Shown here piece by piece: positions 7,158-16,100 of a stretch of DNA of 27,958 nucleotides (within the stretch, counting starts at the first letter, position 1; each line of letters opens with the position of its first letter). Under the pieces are notes generated by a model, which worked only from the letters and a program-made list of their open reading frames with translations, had not been told where the DNA came from and ran no database searches. Source of the stretch: JBHIEE01 sp046760445 (GTDB lineage: Bacteria > Acidobacteriota > Aminicenantia > JdFR-78); NCBI GenBank assembly GCA_046760445.1, contig JBHIEE010000025.1, positions 1 through 27,958 on the forward strand, in the 5' to 3' direction. A program made the position numbers and the translations under genes.

Positions 7158-7661
7158 ATGGAGAGCCCACGGAAAATATTTAGCAAAATCTACGATAAAC
7201 ACATAGATAAAATCTATCGGTTTGTCTTTTTTAAGGTAAATTCTCAGGAAATAGCTGAAGACTTGACCTCAGAAACCTTTTTAAGAACCTGGAAATCTTT
7301 TAAAGAGAAAAACCAGGAAATTAAGAATATTCAGGCATTTTTATATAAAACGGCTATAAATTTGGTTACTGACCACTATCGACAGAAGGGGAAAGCTCAA
7401 ATTGTTTCGGCTAATAACCCTTCTATTGCTGACCCCCGACAAGATTTAGAGAAAAGGGCTCGATTGAATTCAGATATTGATAATATAAGACAGGCCCTAT
7501 CTAATCTTAAAGAAGATTATCAGAATGTTATTATCTGGCGTTATCTGGATGGTTTCACTATTTCCGAAGTGGCCAATCTTTTAGATAGAACAGAAGAGGC
7601 CACTCGTGTCCTGCTTCACCGCGCTTTAAAGGCCTTAAGGAATAATATAAAAGAAGTGTAA
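7158..7661 (+). CDS. ECF-type RNA polymerase sigma factor
   Basis: 167 residues, a normal length for group 4 (ECF) sigma factors. Region 2 spans ~8-75: IYDKHIDKIYRFVFFKV, then AEDLTSETFLRTWKSF, the -10-recognition helix pattern, and AFLYKTAINLVTDHYR. Region 4 spans ~108-162: LSNLKEDYQNVIIWRYLDGF, then TISEVANLLDRTEEATRVLL, the -35-binding helix-turn-helix. Regions 1 and 3 are absent, as expected. It directs RNA polymerase to a small set of promoters, usually cell-envelope genes. The following gene encodes a membrane protein of the kind expected for its anti-sigma partner, and an ECF-like promoter overlaps this gene's stop, so autoregulation of the pair is likely. ATG at 7158 fits the family N-terminus. 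Confidence 0.93.
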   Translation: MESPRKIFSKIYDKHIDKIYRFVFFKVNSQEIAEDLTSETFLRTWKSFKEKNQEIKNIQAFLYKTAINLVTDHYRQKGKAQIVSANNPSIADPRQDLEKRARLNSDIDNIRQALSNLKEDYQNVIIWRYLDGFTISEVANLLDRTEEATRVLLHRALKALRNNIKEV

Positions 7662-7682
7662 CACTTTTACATTATTTTCGTC
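7657..7682 (+). promoter_or_regulatory. ECF-type promoter for the DUF5667 gene
   Basis: TGTAAC (7657-7662), a 16-base spacer, then CGTC (7679-7682). ECF sigmas of Bacillus (SigM, SigX, SigW) use TGAAAC or TGTAAC, 16-17 bases, then CGTC, CGAC or CGTA. The -35 overlaps the sigma gene's stop codon. Just downstream, CGAAAAT and ATTTTCG (7699-7713) form a small palindrome near the expected start site. Confidence 0.6.
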
Positions 7683-7726
7683 ATAATTAAGATAGGCTCG
7701 AAAATGATTTTCGGTGTTAATTTTTT

Positions 7727-8440
7727 GTGACAACTGAATTTGAATTAATAAAAAAAATTAAAAAACTGAAGAAAGAAATTAGGCCCAGAAAAGACTGGGT
7801 CTTGTTGACGAAAAATCAGATTTTAGGCACTTCGGCCGAGCTCAGCGCAAGCAAGGAAACAAAATTTGAATTATTTCCCTTTTTCAAGCCAGTTTATGCT
7901 GGCTTGTTTTTTATCTTGATTTTGATTGGCCTTTTTGAGTTTTCTCAAGGGGCTTTGCCGGGTGAGCCACTCTATCCATTAAAGAGGATTAGTGAAAGAG
8001 GCCGGGCAATTTTTGTTTCAGAGACCGAGCAGCCAAAATTGAATCTTAAATTTGCCAATGAAAGACTGGAAGAGTTAAGTCAAATTGCCCAAAATAATGA
8101 GGTGAAAAAATTGGCGCCGGCAATCAATGAGTTTCAGGCCGATGTTTCTAAAGCAGCAAAAAATCTGGTAAAAGTAAAAAAAGTTGATAAAGAAATTGTT
8201 GCCCAAACTAAAAAATTAGAAGAAAATAAAGAAAAGGTGGAAAAAGTTTTGGCCACAAAGATTGAAACAGAAGAATATGATAAGGCCGTGGCTCAATTAG
8301 TGGAAAGGCTAATTCAGGAATTAGAAGAAAATACATTGACTGAAGAGGGTCAAGAAATTTTAATAGAGGCAAAAGGAGATTTTGAGACCAGAAATTACTC
8401 TGAAGCTCTAATAAAGATTTTAGATCTAAGCCAAAGATAG
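7727..8440 (+). CDS. DUF5667-type single-pass membrane protein, probable anti-sigma factor
   Basis: 237 residues from a GTG. Residues 1-50 are charged and probably cytoplasmic. A membrane span lies at ~53-73 (PVYAGLFFILILIGLFEF). It is followed by GALPGEPLYPLKRISERGR (~75-93), the hallmark start of DUF5667, and a long charged helical region to the end, probably outside the membrane. Anti-sigma factors of ECF sigmas typically have a short cytoplasmic sigma-binding part, one membrane span and an outer sensor part. This layout, together with the place directly after the ECF sigma gene and an ECF-type promoter in front, supports that role, though the cytoplasmic part shows no zinc-binding HxxxCxxC motif. 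A terminator-like hairpin lies within the membrane-span codons (7885-7912). Confidence 0.8.
   Translation: MTTEFELIKKIKKLKKEIRPRKDWVLLTKNQILGTSAELSASKETKFELFPFFKPVYAGLFFILILIGLFEFSQGALPGEPLYPLKRISERGRAIFVSETEQPKLNLKFANERLEELSQIAQNNEVKKLAPAINEFQADVSKAAKNLVKVKKVDKEIVAQTKKLEENKEKVEKVLATKIETEEYDKAVAQLVERLIQELEENTLTEEGQEILIEAKGDFETRNYSEALIKILDLSQR
7885..7912 (+). terminator. Terminator-like hairpin inside the DUF5667 gene
   Basis: CAAGCCAG (7885-7892), loop TTTATG, CTGGCTTG (7899-7906), then six T's. This is a perfect 8-bp stem with a U-tract, the structure of an intrinsic terminator. It lies about 160 bases into the coding sequence, where the membrane span starts (FKPVYAGLFF). It may reduce read-through into the rest of the anti-sigma gene. 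The T-run is partly explained by Phe codons. Confidence 0.4.
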
Positions 8441-8450
8441 TTTTCCACAG
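8441..8450 (+). promoter_or_regulatory. TTTTCCACAG box upstream of first coat gene
   Basis: The 10-mer TTTTCCACAG follows the anti-sigma stop directly and recurs at 13021-13030 before the second coat gene. It is one base from the DnaA box TTATCCACA. Function not established. Confidence 0.3.
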
Positions 8451-8466
8451 GTTATTTTTTTGACAA

Positions 8467-8477
8467 TGTGCTAAAAT
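8467..8477 (+). promoter_or_regulatory. Extended -10 promoter candidate for the coat gene
   Basis: TGTGCTAAAAT contains TGC directly before TAAAAT (8472-8477), an extended -10. No good -35 stands at 16-18 bases upstream. Transcription would start near 8484, directly before the structured leader. Two TTGACA hexamers (8460-8465 and 8484-8489) are also present, but no good -10 lies 16-18 bases beyond either. Confidence 0.4.
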
Positions 8478-8489
8478 TAACACTTGACA

Positions 8490-8615
8490 GTCGCGGCCTC
8501 GCACTAGAAAGAGCTTGAGGGGGGTAGAGTAAAACTCGTGGCTAATACGTAAAGTCGCGAGCTCTGCCCTGTAACTCAGCTCAGCTAGAGTTCGGGGGTT
8601 TAAGGTCGACGCGAC
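8490..8615 (+). ncRNA. Structured leader RNA of unknown family upstream of coat gene
   Basis: This 126-base stretch is over half G+C by eye, between AT-rich flanks, and has no open frame of note. A closing stem GTCGCG (8490-8495) / CGCGAC (8610-8615) encloses three hairpins. These are CCTC/GAGG (8497-8500/8517-8520); GGGTAGAG (8522-8529) / CTCTGCCC (8562-8569, one GU), continuing into CTCGTG (8535-8540) / CGCGAG (8556-8561, one GU); and AACTC/GAGTT (8573-8577/8588-8592). A second GTCGCG at 8554-8559 could compete for the closing strand, which would allow two states. It ends 40 bases before the coat gene ATG. It could be a riboswitch-like or stabilising leader, or a separate small RNA. I matched it to no riboswitch consensus I know. 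Confidence 0.55.
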
Positions 8616-8655
8616 AGAAATAATTAAAAGTTAATTAAGAGATTAAATTAATTGA

Positions 8656-11600
8656 ATGTCTAATATAGTAAAAAAGATTGTAGCGGTTGTTACTGCTTTG
8701 ACTATTTCTGTTTGGCTTGTAGGTCCTGGTGTAGCTTATGGTGCAACAGTTGAGGAGCTTCAGGCCCAAATTGATGCCTTGTTAGCTCAATTGGCTGGTT
8801 TGCAGTCTCAATTGGCGACCCTTCAAGCAGGGGCTCCAGCTGTCACTGGTTGTACTATTTCCAGCTTTGACCGAAACCTCAAACAGGGGATGTCAGGCGA
8901 TGATGTAAAATGTTTACAGATCGTCTTGAACTCAGCCTCTGACACCCAATTAGCGGCCTCAGGCGTAGGTTCGCCTGGTAGTGAAACCAGTTACTTTGGT
9001 CCTTTAACCAAGGCAGCGGTGATTAAATTCCAGGAGAAATATGCGAGCGAGGTTTTGGCTTCTTGGGGCTTAACTTCGGGAACTGGTTTTGTTGGTTCAA
9101 CAACCAGAGCCAAGTTAGATAGTCTTTTGGTTGTGGGCGTTCCTGTAACACCACCTGCTGAGGTTGGAACTGCAGCTACTGTTAGCTTAGCTGATGATAC
9201 ACCAGCTGCAGCCCAAGTAGCTTTGAATGCTCAGGATGTAGTCTTTACCAAGATTAAGTTTACCGCTGGTGCTGATGCTTACACTGTTACCCAGATTCTA
9301 ATTGCTCGAGGCGGAGTTTCAGCTGATGCTGATGTGGCCTCCATTAAGTTGTTTGATGGAGCAACTCAGATAGGTTCAACTCAAGCCTTGAATACCAATA
9401 CCCATAAAGCAACCTTCTCTAGTCTTTCCTGGGATGTTCCATCTTACTCGGTTAAGTATTTGACCGTTAAAGCAAGTATTGCTGCTTCGGGAACGGCTAC
9501 GGTTGGAGATTCTATTCAGTTAGGAATAGCGGCTGCTTCAGACATTACCTCAACAGTAGCTCCTAGTGGAACTTTCCCAATTATGGGAAATGCTAAGACA
9601 ATTGCCGGTATTTCAGTCGGTGGCCTAAACGTTGATGTTCAGACTACACCAGCTACTACCACTATTCTGTCTGGTTCAACCAATCAGGAAATTGCTTGTT
9701 GGAGATTTTCAGCTTCCTCAACCGAAGGCTTTGATGTTCACACAATTAAAGTCAGCCATGTTGGTACGGCTGCCAGAGATGACGTGAGCAACTTAGTGCT
9801 TAAGGTGTCAGGAGTTCAGATTGGTTCAGCGGTTGCTGGTTTGGATTCATCTAATCAAGCAACTTTTGACTTATCTTCTTCTCCTTTAAGTATTCTGGCT
9901 GGAGGAGCCAAAACTGTTTGTGGTTATGCTGATATTGCGGCTGGAATTTGGACTTCAAGAACAGTTAAATTTGAGATTACCCAATACATTGATGTATTAG
10001 CTTATGGATCTAATTCTGGCGGAGCAACTACTATTACCTGGAACAGCGGTAATCCTTTTGTTAAACAGACCGGTAGCACTATGACTATTGGTCAGGGGAC
10101 TTTAACTGTAGCTTTGGATGCTGCTCTCAATCCTGCTTCTCAGAATTATGTTAAGGGAAGCAGCAGCAGAAAAATTACTGCTGTTAAGTTCTCTACTGGT
10201 GCAACAGAAGGAGTAAGAGTGGTTAAGCTTAGATTTACTTTAACTGGAAATGCGACTGATATTTCCAATATTACCCTTTGGGATGGAACTACCCAGATTG
10301 CCGGTCCGGCTAGTGCCATAGGTGGCTATGTTACCTTTGGAGCTAATACGATTGGTTGGGATACAACCGGCCTCTTTGATGTAGCGGCATCGCAGACCAA
10401 GACTGTTGTAGTTAAGGCTGATATTCCAAGTGGAGCTACAGCTTCTAACACAATCACTTTGAGTATTGCTTCAGCTAGTGATGTTTGGGCTGATGGATTA
10501 AACTCACAATATGACCTGCCTTCGGGAAGCGTTTCTGGTTCAGCTAGTGGTAATGCTCACACCGTAACAGCAAGTGGTAGTTTGGCTGTTTCTTTGGCTT
10601 CTAATACTCCGGCTGCTCAAACTTATGTGAAGGGCTCTACTGCCAAGACTTTAACCAAGATTAATCTCACTGCTGGTTCTGGAGAAGACATTGTGGTTAC
10701 TGCTATTACCATCAGGTGCTATCGAGGTTCTGGTACGGGAACCACCTGTTCTTCAGGTGACATTACCAATGTTAAGCTATTGAAGTCAGATGGAACCCAG
10801 TTTGGTTCAACGGTAGCCAATCCAACAGCTTCTGCTTCCTTCAGCGGAAGTTTGACTGTGGCTGCTGCCCAGACTGAAAGCTTAACCGTAGTAGCTGATA
10901 TTCCTACTACCAGTGGTGCTTCTTCTGTCCACGCTGACCTCCCAGGAGCCGGAACGATTGCCAATGACATGACCTCAACTGGTGTTTCTTCTGCTGCTGA
11001 CATTGTCGAGACTGGCTCAGCTACCGGTAACTTAATGACTCTTGGTCAGGGTTCTTTGACCGTTGCCGCTGCTCCAACTCCGGCTGACCAAACCCTCATT
11101 ATTGGAAGTACTGAAGTTCCTTTTGTTGGTTTGGTAATGACAGCTGGAACAGGAGAAGATGTCAGGGTGACCAGGATTATATTAAGGAGAAGTTGTCTTA
11201 CTGGTAATTCCTGTGCTGCAGGAGACGCATCGAATATTGCGCTTTGGGAAGGAGCTACCCGATTAACCGCTAAGAAGGGTTGGGATTCTACTAACTCTAC
11301 TAATACCACCTTTACTGCTTCTGACTTCTTGAACTTATCAGGAATTGATATTAGTGCCGGTCAACAGAAGACAATTACTGTTAAGGGTGATCTTCCCTCA
11401 ACAGCCACAGCTGGCAATGACTTTGCCTTGGGTATTGCTACTTCTACTGATCCTGATAGTAGTACTACTTCCGATGTAACCTTTGTTGGCTTGTCTTCTA
11501 ATACCACGCCAGCTGCTAGTGTCACTAAGGCATCAACGAACTTGGAAGGTGTGAACTACAGCTCAACCGGTCATGCTGATGGTTACTATGTCAGCTTAGC

Positions 11601-12780
11601 ATCAACCGGTGTTCTGACTGTAGGTGCCAGTGCTGATACTCCGGCTGAAGCAATTCAATCGGTAAGTGTAGAAGGAGTTAAGACTGCCGGTGTAGCTTTC
11701 TTGAAGACCTACTTTAAAGGAACTCTTGAACAGATTGATGTTAAATCAATCACCATAGAGAGGAGGGGTGGTCCTCCGGGTCGTGATTCTGACTTTGATT
11801 CCGTTTCACTTTATGACGGAGCTGGTACCCTGATTGCCGGACCTCAAGCTTTGACTAATGCTTCAAGCACCTTTAACTTTGTACCCGGAAGCTACTGGAG
11901 AATTCCAACTGTGGGAATACAGAACCTTATAGTAAAAGGTACTCTCAATGGTATTAGGGGTCCTTACGGATATGGTTCACAAACCGGTGATGTTCCTCAG
12001 CTCTGTATTGACAATGTGACGGCTGAAGGAGTAAGTTCTGGGTCATCGCCAACTGGTGCAGGAACTCTTGATATATGTGGTAATGTTCAGATATTTAGGC
12101 AGTCCAAACCTACTGTTGCTTTGGCTGCTCCGACTTCTGGGACCTACGGTGCTGGAACTAAAGAGCTTATTAGGTGGACAGTGACTGCCGATGCTACTGG
12201 CGATATAGTCTGGAAGAAGATTATCTTTGATATCTCAGGTTCAGTGAGTATTGGGAGTCCTGCTGAGTCTTATACTGTAGGTTGTGTTAGCGGTAACAAT
12301 ACTTGTGCAAATCAGACTGACGGTGTCTATATGTCTACTAGTTCTGACCCGGTGGCTACTTTATTGATAGCTACCAGCTCAATGCAAATCTGGGATGCTA
12401 ATACTAACACCCAGGTTACGGCTACTACTACCGCCGTTGATTGGACAGTTGACCAAACTACTGCCACGGGAACAGCTAGAGTTTCCTTTGTGGCTGCTAC
12501 TGAACAGACAGTTGGTGCAGGTGCTACCAAGACTTACTACTTCCTTGGGAATATTCTGAGGGCTGGTGCTTCTGGTGATTCCTTGATGACCAAGCTTGCT
12601 GCCAGGTCCACGGCTACCACTACTGGTGCTTATGCAACAGTTGCTGGTACTACTGGCACCTTTATTTGGTCAGATAAATCAGGGGCTAGTGCTGGTGCTC
12701 ACTCTGCCCTGTCTGCTGACTGGACTCACGACTACAAGGTCCCTGGTATTCCAACCGCTGCAAAGACTCTAAGCAAGTAA
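8656..12780 (+). CDS. S-layer-like surface protein with N-terminal peptidoglycan-binding domain
   Basis: 1374 residues. Signal peptide 1-29 (cleavage after AYG), then a short coiled coil (~31-57, ATVEELQAQIDALLAQLAGL). A peptidoglycan-binding domain of the PG_binding_1 type lies at ~72-158 (LKQGMSGDDVKCLQIVLN, YFGPLTKAAVIKFQEKY, GFVGSTTRAKLDSLL). About seven beta-sandwich repeats of 130-170 residues follow, at ~165-1340, each with a pattern like GSLTVxLxxxTPAxQxxxxG, then FxAxxxEdvxVtxI and LtVxaDI. The composition is rich in Thr, Ser, Ala and Gly and poor in charge, typical of S-layer proteins. It ends in FIWSDKSG...DWTHDYKVPGIP, a tail I associate with Parcubacteria coat proteins. It is probably the main coat protein, held to the wall through the N-terminal domain. 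There is no Shine-Dalgarno; a structured leader and a strong terminator flank it. Confidence 0.9.
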   Translation: MSNIVKKIVAVVTALTISVWLVGPGVAYGATVEELQAQIDALLAQLAGLQSQLATLQAGAPAVTGCTISSFDRNLKQGMSGDDVKCLQIVLNSASDTQLAASGVGSPGSETSYFGPLTKAAVIKFQEKYASEVLASWGLTSGTGFVGSTTRAKLDSLLVVGVPVTPPAEVGTAATVSLADDTPAAAQVALNAQDVVFTKIKFTAGADAYTVTQILIARGGVSADADVASIKLFDGATQIGSTQALNTNTHKATFSSLSWDVPSYSVKYLTVKASIAASGTATVGDSIQLGIAAASDITSTVAPSGTFPIMGNAKTIAGISVGGLNVDVQTTPATTTILSGSTNQEIACWRFSASSTEGFDVHTIKVSHVGTAARDDVSNLVLKVSGVQIGSAVAGLDSSNQATFDLSSSPLSILAGGAKTVCGYADIAAGIWTSRTVKFEITQYIDVLAYGSNSGGATTITWNSGNPFVKQTGSTMTIGQGTLTVALDAALNPASQNYVKGSSSRKITAVKFSTGATEGVRVVKLRFTLTGNATDISNITLWDGTTQIAGPASAIGGYVTFGANTIGWDTTGLFDVAASQTKTVVVKADIPSGATASNTITLSIASASDVWADGLNSQYDLPSGSVSGSASGNAHTVTASGSLAVSLASNTPAAQTYVKGSTAKTLTKINLTAGSGEDIVVTAITIRCYRGSGTGTTCSSGDITNVKLLKSDGTQFGSTVANPTASASFSGSLTVAAAQTESLTVVADIPTTSGASSVHADLPGAGTIANDMTSTGVSSAADIVETGSATGNLMTLGQGSLTVAAAPTPADQTLIIGSTEVPFVGLVMTAGTGEDVRVTRIILRRSCLTGNSCAAGDASNIALWEGATRLTAKKGWDSTNSTNTTFTASDFLNLSGIDISAGQQKTITVKGDLPSTATAGNDFALGIATSTDPDSSTTSDVTFVGLSSNTTPAASVTKASTNLEGVNYSSTGHADGYYVSLASTGVLTVGASADTPAEAIQSVSVEGVKTAGVAFLKTYFKGTLEQIDVKSITIERRGGPPGRDSDFDSVSLYDGAGTLIAGPQALTNASSTFNFVPGSYWRIPTVGIQNLIVKGTLNGIRGPYGYGSQTGDVPQLCIDNVTAEGVSSGSSPTGAGTLDICGNVQIFRQSKPTVALAAPTSGTYGAGTKELIRWTVTADATGDIVWKKIIFDISGSVSIGSPAESYTVGCVSGNNTCANQTDGVYMSTSSDPVATLLIATSSMQIWDANTNTQVTATTTAVDWTVDQTTATGTARVSFVAATEQTVGAGATKTYYFLGNILRAGASGDSLMTKLAARSTATTTGAYATVAGTTGTFIWSDKSGASAGAHSALSADWTHDYKVPGIPTAAKTLSK

Positions 12781-12784
12781 ATTC

Positions 12785-12819
12785 TTGAATTGAAATTCCT
12801 TTCGTCCTTTCCTTGTGGG
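12785..12819 (+). other. 3'-UTR motif, copy 1
   Basis: The sequence TTGAATTGAAATT, then a pyrimidine-rich stretch ending CTTGTGGG, lies between the coat gene stop and its terminator. A similar 34-base stretch lies in the same place after the second coat gene (18660-18693). With one- or two-base gaps most positions agree. Confidence 0.5.
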
Positions 12820-12824
12820 ATAAC

Positions 12825-12850
12825 AAAAGGCGGGGGAAACCCCGCCTTTT
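12825..12850 (+). terminator. Strong intrinsic terminator of the coat gene
   Basis: AAAAGGCGGGG (12825-12835) pairs perfectly with CCCCGCCTTTT (12840-12850) around a GAAA loop. The 11-bp stem with A/T flanks could work in both directions. Confidence 0.9.
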
Positions 12851-13037
12851 GGTTTGAATTTACAGCGTTTTTTGCCCATAAAAAGATAATAAAGTATGAT
12901 AAAGATTAATAATAAAAATGGAGAAAGTTCAAAATAAATTTTCAGTTTCTTTCCCTATTTTTTTGAAATAAATTTTTTTTATTTTAGGTTAATAAAATTC
13001 AATCAAAATTAACATTGGAGTTTTCCACAGTTTTGGC
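12851..13037. other. AT-rich intergenic spacer
   Basis: The stretch between the first coat gene's terminator and the promoter of the second holds no convincing gene. It is very AT-rich, with several poly-T runs and one 17-codon frame without ribosome-binding support. The TTTTCCACAG box (13021-13030) is its only recognisable element. Confidence 0.6.
13021..13030 (+). promoter_or_regulatory. TTTTCCACAG box upstream of second coat gene
   Basis: Identical to 8441-8450. An inverted partial copy TGTGGAAAA lies at 13080-13088, so the pair brackets the promoter at 13038-13067. It could be a regulatory looping site or a DnaA-box variant. Confidence 0.35.
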
Positions 13038-13067
13038 TTGCAAGAGTTTTTGGGAAGGGAGTATAAT
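13038..13067 (+). promoter_or_regulatory. Promoter of the second coat gene
   Basis: TTGCAA (13038-13043), an 18-base spacer, then a perfect TATAAT (13062-13067). Transcription would start near 13074, about 50 bases before the ATG. Confidence 0.6.
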
Positions 13068-13122
13068 TTATTAATTTAATGTGGAAAAACTAAAATCAGG
13101 TTAGTGATTTCCATTTCTAAAT

Positions 13123-16100
13123 ATGGAAAATGATAATCTACCTCTTAGAGCTTTGATTCTCCCTAACGCTCAAATTAAAAAACAAATTTCCAAAAAGATA
13201 ATAACTTTTTTTGCTGTTTTGATAATTTTGGGAGTTAGCGGATTGATTCTTTCAAATCAAGCGAAAGCAGCTGGAGCAGGGGATGTAGTAATTAATGAAA
13301 TAATGTGGATGGGTTCCTCAAGCTCTAGTACTGACGAATGGATTGAATTGCGAAACGCCTCTAACACCGATATTGATTTGATAAATTGGATTATTGAAAA
13401 TGCATCCAGTAGCGCTGATTTAACTATAAATGCCAGTTCTTGTTCTCCTTTTTCTACTTCTACTATCCCAGCTGGTGGCTATTATTTAATTGCCAATTAT
13501 GCTAGCAGCTCGGCCAGCTCTCTTTTAGACGCAGATGTTCAGTGTGTGGCTAGTTCTCTTGACCTCAACAATGATTATTCTTCAAATGGAGCCTTGATTC
13601 TGAAGGAAGGAGCAACTACTATTGATGAGACTCCGGCTTCTTCCACTACTGCCTGGCCAGCTGGAAGTACCGGGGCAGCCACTTCTTCAATGGCTAGAAA
13701 TTATACTCCCGGAGACGGAACAGCAACCTCGAGCTGGCATACTGCTATTATTACTACTGGTTGGGATGCTGGAGTCCAAGAAAAAGGAACTCCGGGAAGT
13801 TATAACGGTTATTCAGTTTCGGGAACAACTTCTCAGTTAAATGCTCCTCCCACTGGAACAATTTATATTCTTGCTCAGGAACACGGTACCACCACTGCCA
13901 CTGCCACCGCTACTTTTAGTAATTTGGGGAGCTATCAAATGCATTTATTTTCAGCCCTTTATGATTTCTTTGCCTTTCGAGATATTAATACAACTTCTGG
14001 TCAATACGACGATGGCCAGGAACCAAGAAGGAGTTTAGATAATAGTGGGGCCGGTTACAATTTAACCAGTAGTGGTTTGGGTGGGATAGATTTTAGTATG
14101 GCAGTTGATCCAGTAATCTCTAGTGTGCTACCTGCTTCAACCCACATTGGTGATACCATTACTATTGCCGGTTCTTATTTTGGTAATAGCACTACCACTG
14201 CCCAGGGAACAGTTTATATCCCTCAAAATATTGATGCGGCAAATTATATTAGTGCTTGGGCATCGACATCAATCTCAGTGGTTGTTCCTCCAGCCACTTC
14301 ACCTCCTGGTCCTCAAACCGGCCAATTAAGGGTGGCAGTTGGTTGGACACCCCAGGCTACTACTACTTTAGAAATTAAGCCTAAGGTTACCTCAGCAGTT
14401 GGGACTGAAAAATCGATTGTTATAAATTTTGATAGCTTTATGGACGGAGGACCGGCGAGCAATCCGGCAAATTATACCTTACAATCTCCGATTGGGACCA
14501 GCGTTTCTTTAAGCGGTGCTTGGACAGAATTTCGGGGAAATAAAACATATATTAAAAATCTTTCTCTAACTGCTGGCAATAGTTTTCAAATTACAGCTGG
14601 AAGCGGAATAAAGAGCATTAATCAGACAGCGATTGAATCAGCTTCGAGCACAGCTACGGGAACAGTTGTTTCTGCTCCAGCCATTACTTTAATTAGCCCC
14701 AATAGCGGAACAGTCGCCTCAAGTACTACTATTACCGGCACTGGTTTTGGAAGTGCCACTGGCACTCTTTACTTTTCGGCTGGCCGACCTATGGGTGGTC
14801 CTCCTCCTGAACCAGTCCAGGCCACAACTACTTCCTGGAGTAACACTCAGATTGTCACTACGGTTCCGCCGGGAGCAAAAACTGGTCCTTTATTTGTGAC
14901 AACAGCCGAGGGAGTAGAGAGTGAATTTTCTTCCAGTGCTTTCTTTGATGTTTTAGTTAATCATCAAATCAGGGTTTTAGAGCAAAACACAGCAACCAGC
15001 ATTGGCAGTACTAATGGGAGAATTGTTATTGGCGGAATGGGAGGGCCTAAACTCTATTATGTTGGAGATAATTACAATACTAGTTATAGTGGAACTACCT
15101 TTACTATTCCTACCATTTCTTCTGAAGGCTTTATTTGGGCATTTAATAAAACTGGTGATCATGTGACCGGCAAAGGCCAAGAATTAGATACCAGCACTAC
15201 CACTGTTATTTATTTGGCTACTTCGACTACTAAGGTATCAGGCACTATAACTAATGCCGGTGCCAATAGAACTATTGTGGTCTGGTCAGATCCATTGAAA
15301 GGGAGTGGGGAAGCAATGGAGTGGTCAGAACCAATCTTTATAGAAACCAATTCTGGCGGAACAGCTACTTATAATATTGGGTTGTCAGCCACTGGAACCT
15401 ATATTGTCGGAGTAGAAGATCCTGGCTTTACCACTACTTCTAACCCAAAAGTTGCCCCTTCTCCAGCAGAAGTTAATGCCTCAACCACCGCTGGAGTGAG
15501 CAATATTGATTTTGCTTTTCTGAGTGCTACGGCCAGAATTCGGGGGAAAATAGAAACTGCTCAGGCAGGGGTGATGGGTCCGGGAATTTTTCATGTCTGG
15601 GGTTATCAGCCCATTGAAAACGGATTACACTCTTCAGCTCAAGTAGATTTAAACATAAGTCCTTATTTTGATCTTTATGTTAATCCTGGAGTTTACATTA
15701 TTGGGGTGGGGGGACCTGATGTGCCTTTCCCGGTTGAAAAACAGATTGAGGTAAAAACAGGAGATCCTAATTTTGCTCTTTCTGACACCGGTACTGATAT
15801 CACTCTTATCATTAAAGCTCCTGATGAATACATTGAAGGAAGGGTCACCGATTCGGGTGGTAATGCAATTGCTGGGGCTTCTATTTTTGCTTGGTCAAGT
15901 ACTGGTCCGGGAGGAGGCTATGCTTTCACTGATAGTAATGGCTATTATAAAATGTATGTTAACCCGGGAACTTATACTGTCGAAGGATTTACTCCCCAAT
16001 ATGGAAAACTTACTGCCAGAACCGGGGTTCAAGTACCCTCTGGTTGTGATACGGCTGGGACTTGTCCCTCAGTAGACTTTGGAGTTTCTTCAGAAATGGC

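Noticed and set aside
8570..8595. ECF promoter TGTAAC inside the leader RNA
   Set aside because: No CGTC-like -10 at 16-17 bases, and the TGTAAC lies within the structured RNA.
8560..8615. Possible tRNA, from the D-arm-like string GTAACTCAGCTCAGCTAGAGT
   Set aside because: No anticodon stem-loop, TTCRANNC-type T-arm or acceptor pairing follows in the right places. The D-arm-like hairpin fits better as one stem of the leader RNA.
10719..11309. Long minus-strand open frames opposite the coat gene
   Set aside because: They are antisense shadows of a repetitive, Thr/Ala-rich gene, with no independent start signals or recognisable protein.
12917..12970. Short open frame of 17 codons in the spacer between the coat genes
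   Set aside because: No ribosome-binding site, AT-rich low-complexity DNA, and length well within chance.
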